From Synergistaceae bacterium UBA5560 (lineage in GTDB: Bacteria > Synergistota > Synergistia > Synergistales > Aminiphilaceae), in contig DIMS01000080.1 in the NCBI GenBank assembly GCA_002425685.1, forward strand, positions 1 through 7,743: a stretch of DNA of 7,743 nucleotides, written 5' to 3'. The notes beneath the pieces are model-generated. The model searched no databases. It was not told where the DNA came from and worked only from the letters and a program-made list of their open reading frames with translations. Positions 4,951-7,743 of the stretch are shown piece by piece. Numbering within the stretch: position 1 is the stretch's first letter; every line of letters begins with the position of its first letter. The translations under genes and the position numbers were made by a program.

Positions 4951-7740
4951 ATGCAGAAATATCACGTCAAGACGGTTCGGGTCAACGGAATCCCAAATCG
5001 CGTCATCGCGGATCCGGAGGAGAAGCTCGCCAAGATCATCCGAAACCAGCTCGGTCTCACGGGAACAAAGATCGGGTGCGACTGCGGCCAGTGCGGGGTG
5101 TGCAACGTCATTGTGGACGGCAAGGTGGTCCGCTCCTGCATCGTTCCGTGGAAGAGTGTCGCGGAAGACGCGGAAATCCTCACCATCGAGGGCATCGGCA
5201 CCCCCACGAAGCTCCACGCACTCCAGTGGGCCTTCATCGTCCACGGAGGTCTCCAGTGCGGCTTCTGCACACCCGGATTCATCATGGCCTCCAAGGCACT
5301 CCTGGACGAAAACCCCTCCCCCACGAGGGAGGACGTCCGGGACTGGCTGCAGAAGCACTGGACGGCCTGTCGCTGCACTGGTTACAAGCAGATCGTGGAT
5401 TCCGTCATGGACGCCGCCGCGGTGCTCCGGGGCGAGAAGGAGATGGAAGACCTGGCGAAGATGCTCAAGCCCGGCGATTCCGTCTGGGGCAGCCGCTATC
5501 CCCGCCCGAACGCCGTCTACAAAGTCACCGGTACGTGGGACTTCGGTGACGACGCCGCCACCAAACTCCCCGAGGAAGCCCTTTTTGCCGTGCCGGTCTG
5601 CCCGGAGACGCATCACGCGAAAGTGAAGAAGATCGACATCGCCACCGCGGAAAAAATGCCCGGCGTCGCAAAGATCGTCACCGCCGGGGACATCCTCGCC
5701 AACAAGGGCACCAACCGCATCCGCGGTCAGGTGGGGTCTCCCACGGCCACCACGGACGGATGGGAGCGACGGATGATCGTCGAAGAGGGTGACAAGATCC
5801 GCCAGTGGGGCGAGTGCGTGGCCATCGTCTGCGCCGCCACGGAGAAACAGGCCCGGGAGGCCGCCGCGGCCGTCAAGGTCGATCTGGAGGAACTGTCCGC
5901 CCTTCTCCACGTGAAGGACGCCATGAAGCCCGACGCTCCCAAGGTCTACGACGAAATCGAGGAGATCGACGGTATCCGGAACTGCTTCAACAAGCGCCCC
6001 CTCATCAAGGGCGACGATCCGAAAGCGGCCATCGACAAGGCCGCACACATCCTCGAGGACGAGTTCTACAGCAGCCGCCAGCCTCATCTGACGCTCGAAA
6101 CAGACTGCGGCTTCGGCTACTACGACGAGGAAGGGCGGCTCACGGTCCAGACCAAGAGCATCTGCGTCTACCGCCACCTCCTCATGATCTCCCGTGGTCT
6201 CGGCCTCGCGCCATCCAAGCTCCGGGTGATCCAGAACAACATGGGCGCCTCCTTCGGCTACAAGGTCGCCCCCACGAACGAACACCTCATCGCCGCGTGC
6301 GTGCTCGCCACGGGACGCCCCGTCTACATGCGCCTCAACATGAAGGAGCACATCGTGCGGACGCCTAAGCGCTCCCCCTTCCTCATGAAGATCCGCATCG
6401 GCGCGGACGAGAACGGCAAGATCGTCGGCGCCGAACACACTTGGTACGTGGACCACGGCCCCTACTCCGAGTCCAGCCAGGACCTCACAAACAAGGGCGG
6501 CCAGTTCTTCCTGGCTCCCTATCACGTTGATGACCTCCGAGGGTGCGGCTACACCTTCTTCACCAACCATCGCTGGTGCGGTGCTTTCCGCGCCTACGGC
6601 GCACCCCAGACCTACTGGGGCGGCGAGACCGCTGTCGACATGCTCGCCGAGAAGTGCGGCATGGATCCCCTGGACTTCCGGGAGAAGAATCTGATCCGTC
6701 CGGGAGACACCTTCCCGAGCGGACAGAAATCCGAGGTCTATCCGCTCCAGGCCATGGTCACCCGCGTCCGCCCCTACTACAACATCGCCAAAAAGCGCGC
6801 CGCCGCCCTCTCCACCGCCGAGGTCAAACGGGGCGTGGGCATCGCCATCGGCATCTACAACTCCAACGATGACGGCCCGGACGACGCGAACAGCAACATC
6901 GAGCTCACCAGGGACGGCGTGATCCTCTACAACACCTGGGAGGACCACGGCCAGGGCGCGGATATCGGCTGCGTGGGGACCGCCCACGAGGCGCTCAAGC
7001 CCATCGGCATCAAACCGGAGCAGATCAAGCTGGTGCTGAGCGACACCGCCAAGGCTCCCAACAGCGGCGCCGCCGCGGCGAGCCGCTGCCAGGTCATGGT
7101 GGGGATGGCCATCGTCGAATCCTGCCGGAAGCTGCTCGACGCCATGCGGCGGGATGACGGAACCTACCGCACCTACGACGAAATGATCGCGGAGGGCATT
7201 CCCACCTTCTACGAAGGCTACTGGAAGGCCACGCTCCGCAACAACGAGGGAGAAGTACAGCACTGCACCGACATGGACGGCACGACGGGCCAGGGGTACC
7301 CCTTCGCCAACCACATGTTCGGTATCTTCCTCGCCGAAGTGGCCGTGGAAGTCAAGACCGGCAAGACCACCGTGGAGAAGTTCACCCTCTGCGGGGACGT
7401 GGGCAAGATCAACAACTTCCTCGTCGTGGACGGCCAGCAGATGGGCGGCATCGCCCAGGGTATCGGCCTCGCCATCAAGGAGGACTTCGTGGACGTGAAG
7501 ACCCACAACAACCTCCTCACCTGCGGGTTGCCCTACATCAAGGACATTCCCGACGACATTCAATTGATCCACATGGAAACCCCCCGGGAATTCGGCCCCT
7601 TCGGCGCTGCCGGGACGGGCGAGATGCCCCTCTCCGCGCCGCACGCGGCGGTGGGGAACGCGATCTGCAACGCCGTGGGCGCCCGGGTGAAGGACCTGCC
7701 CATCACCGCCGAGAAAATCCTCGCGGCGATGAAGAAATAA
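4951..7740 (+). CDS. mop: Molybdopterin [2Fe-2S] aldehyde oxidoreductase, Mop type
   Basis: A complete 929-residue single-chain member of the xanthine oxidase family, very like Desulfovibrio gigas aldehyde oxidoreductase (907 residues), which oxidises aldehydes to carboxylates with a molybdopterin cytosine dinucleotide cofactor. There is no FAD domain, so electrons should leave through the iron-sulfur clusters to a ferredoxin- or flavodoxin-like carrier. Domains: plant-ferredoxin-like [2Fe-2S] (1-80; ligands Cys43, Cys48, Cys51, Cys63), helical [2Fe-2S] (85-160; Cys103, Cys106, Cys140, Cys142), hammerhead (about 185-315) and Mo-binding region (to the end). Cofactor-pocket blocks are intact: 'FGYK' (435-438), 'AFRAYGAPQ' (545-553), 'EDHGQGADIGCVGTAHEAL' (664-682). 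The catalytic base is Glu891 in 'GTGEMPLSAPHAA', 38 residues from the C-terminus as in D. gigas Glu869. ATG 4951 gives the family N-terminus; GAGGAGG lies 11 bases upstream. An in-frame ATG at 4891 would add 20 unrelated residues. Strongly C/G-ended codons suggest high expression. Substrate-channel residues differ from D. gigas (see findings). Confidence 0.95.
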   Translation: MQKYHVKTVRVNGIPNRVIADPEEKLAKIIRNQLGLTGTKIGCDCGQCGVCNVIVDGKVVRSCIVPWKSVAEDAEILTIEGIGTPTKLHALQWAFIVHGGLQCGFCTPGFIMASKALLDENPSPTREDVRDWLQKHWTACRCTGYKQIVDSVMDAAAVLRGEKEMEDLAKMLKPGDSVWGSRYPRPNAVYKVTGTWDFGDDAATKLPEEALFAVPVCPETHHAKVKKIDIATAEKMPGVAKIVTAGDILANKGTNRIRGQVGSPTATTDGWERRMIVEEGDKIRQWGECVAIVCAATEKQAREAAAAVKVDLEELSALLHVKDAMKPDAPKVYDEIEEIDGIRNCFNKRPLIKGDDPKAAIDKAAHILEDEFYSSRQPHLTLETDCGFGYYDEEGRLTVQTKSICVYRHLLMISRGLGLAPSKLRVIQNNMGASFGYKVAPTNEHLIAACVLATGRPVYMRLNMKEHIVRTPKRSPFLMKIRIGADENGKIVGAEHTWYVDHGPYSESSQDLTNKGGQFFLAPYHVDDLRGCGYTFFTNHRWCGAFRAYGAPQTYWGGETAVDMLAEKCGMDPLDFREKNLIRPGDTFPSGQKSEVYPLQAMVTRVRPYYNIAKKRAAALSTAEVKRGVGIAIGIYNSNDDGPDDANSNIELTRDGVILYNTWEDHGQGADIGCVGTAHEALKPIGIKPEQIKLVLSDTAKAPNSGAAAASRCQVMVGMAIVESCRKLLDAMRRDDGTYRTYDEMIAEGIPTFYEGYWKATLRNNEGEVQHCTDMDGTTGQGYPFANHMFGIFLAEVAVEVKTGKTTVEKFTLCGDVGKINNFLVVDGQQMGGIAQGIGLAIKEDFVDVKTHNNLLTCGLPYIKDIPDDIQLIHMETPREFGPFGAAGTGEMPLSAPHAAVGNAICNAVGARVKDLPITAEKILAAMKK

Positions 7741-7743
7741 CCC

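Noticed and set aside
4771..7644. A 957-codon open frame on the minus strand, antisense to the aldehyde oxidoreductase.
   Set aside because: Its translation is a monotonous mix of V, G, D, H, L and E with no domain motif. Such a frame arises because the sense gene uses C/G-ended codons that leave no stop on the opposite strand.
1..7743. CRISPR arrays, insertion sequences, tRNA or rRNA genes.
   Set aside because: I saw no regularly spaced direct repeats, transposase motifs, terminal repeats, or tRNA/rRNA signatures on either strand.

Overview
The window is GC-rich by eye, with strongly C/G-ended codons, and gives no taxonomic marker. It encodes a single-chain, FAD-free molybdenum aldehyde oxidoreductase of the Desulfovibrio gigas Mop type. 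Together with an exported oxyanion-binding protein carrying a classical signal peptide and a DUF4213/DUF364 protein, this suggests an anaerobic bacterium with a Gram-negative envelope. A Desulfovibrio-like or Synergistota-like (amino-acid-fermenting) host is the best guess, and it is inference only.

Layout. Positions 1-459 are non-coding: a strong hairpin terminator at the left edge (43-83), then a long leader with further inverted repeats and an AT-richer palindromic patch near 270-305. A plus-strand operon follows: a DUF4213/DUF364 protein (460-1185), then modA, modB and modC (1277-3922), with a 19-nt gap between modA and modB and a 13-nt overlap between modB and modC. A minus-strand cupin gene (4070-4516) converges on modC and is divergent from the last gene. 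A 434-bp divergent intergenic region with an AT-rich island separates the cupin from a complete aldehyde oxidoreductase gene (4951-7740), which ends three bases before the right edge.

How the parts fit. ModABC should import molybdate (or tungstate). The large oxidoreductase uses a molybdopterin cofactor and two [2Fe-2S] clusters. The window therefore pairs metal uptake with a metal-consuming enzyme. The DUF364 protein is a plausible metal-handling partner of the transporter, and the cupin is a plausible partner or regulator-linked accessory of the oxidoreductase. Neither role is proven by the sequence.

The most notable point is in the oxidoreductase. Its cofactor, iron-sulfur and catalytic residues are intact. 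By alignment to D. gigas Mop from memory, four hydrophobic substrate-channel positions are V, S, D and D instead of F, F, L and L. This suggests a substrate unlike the simple aldehydes used by the D. gigas enzyme.
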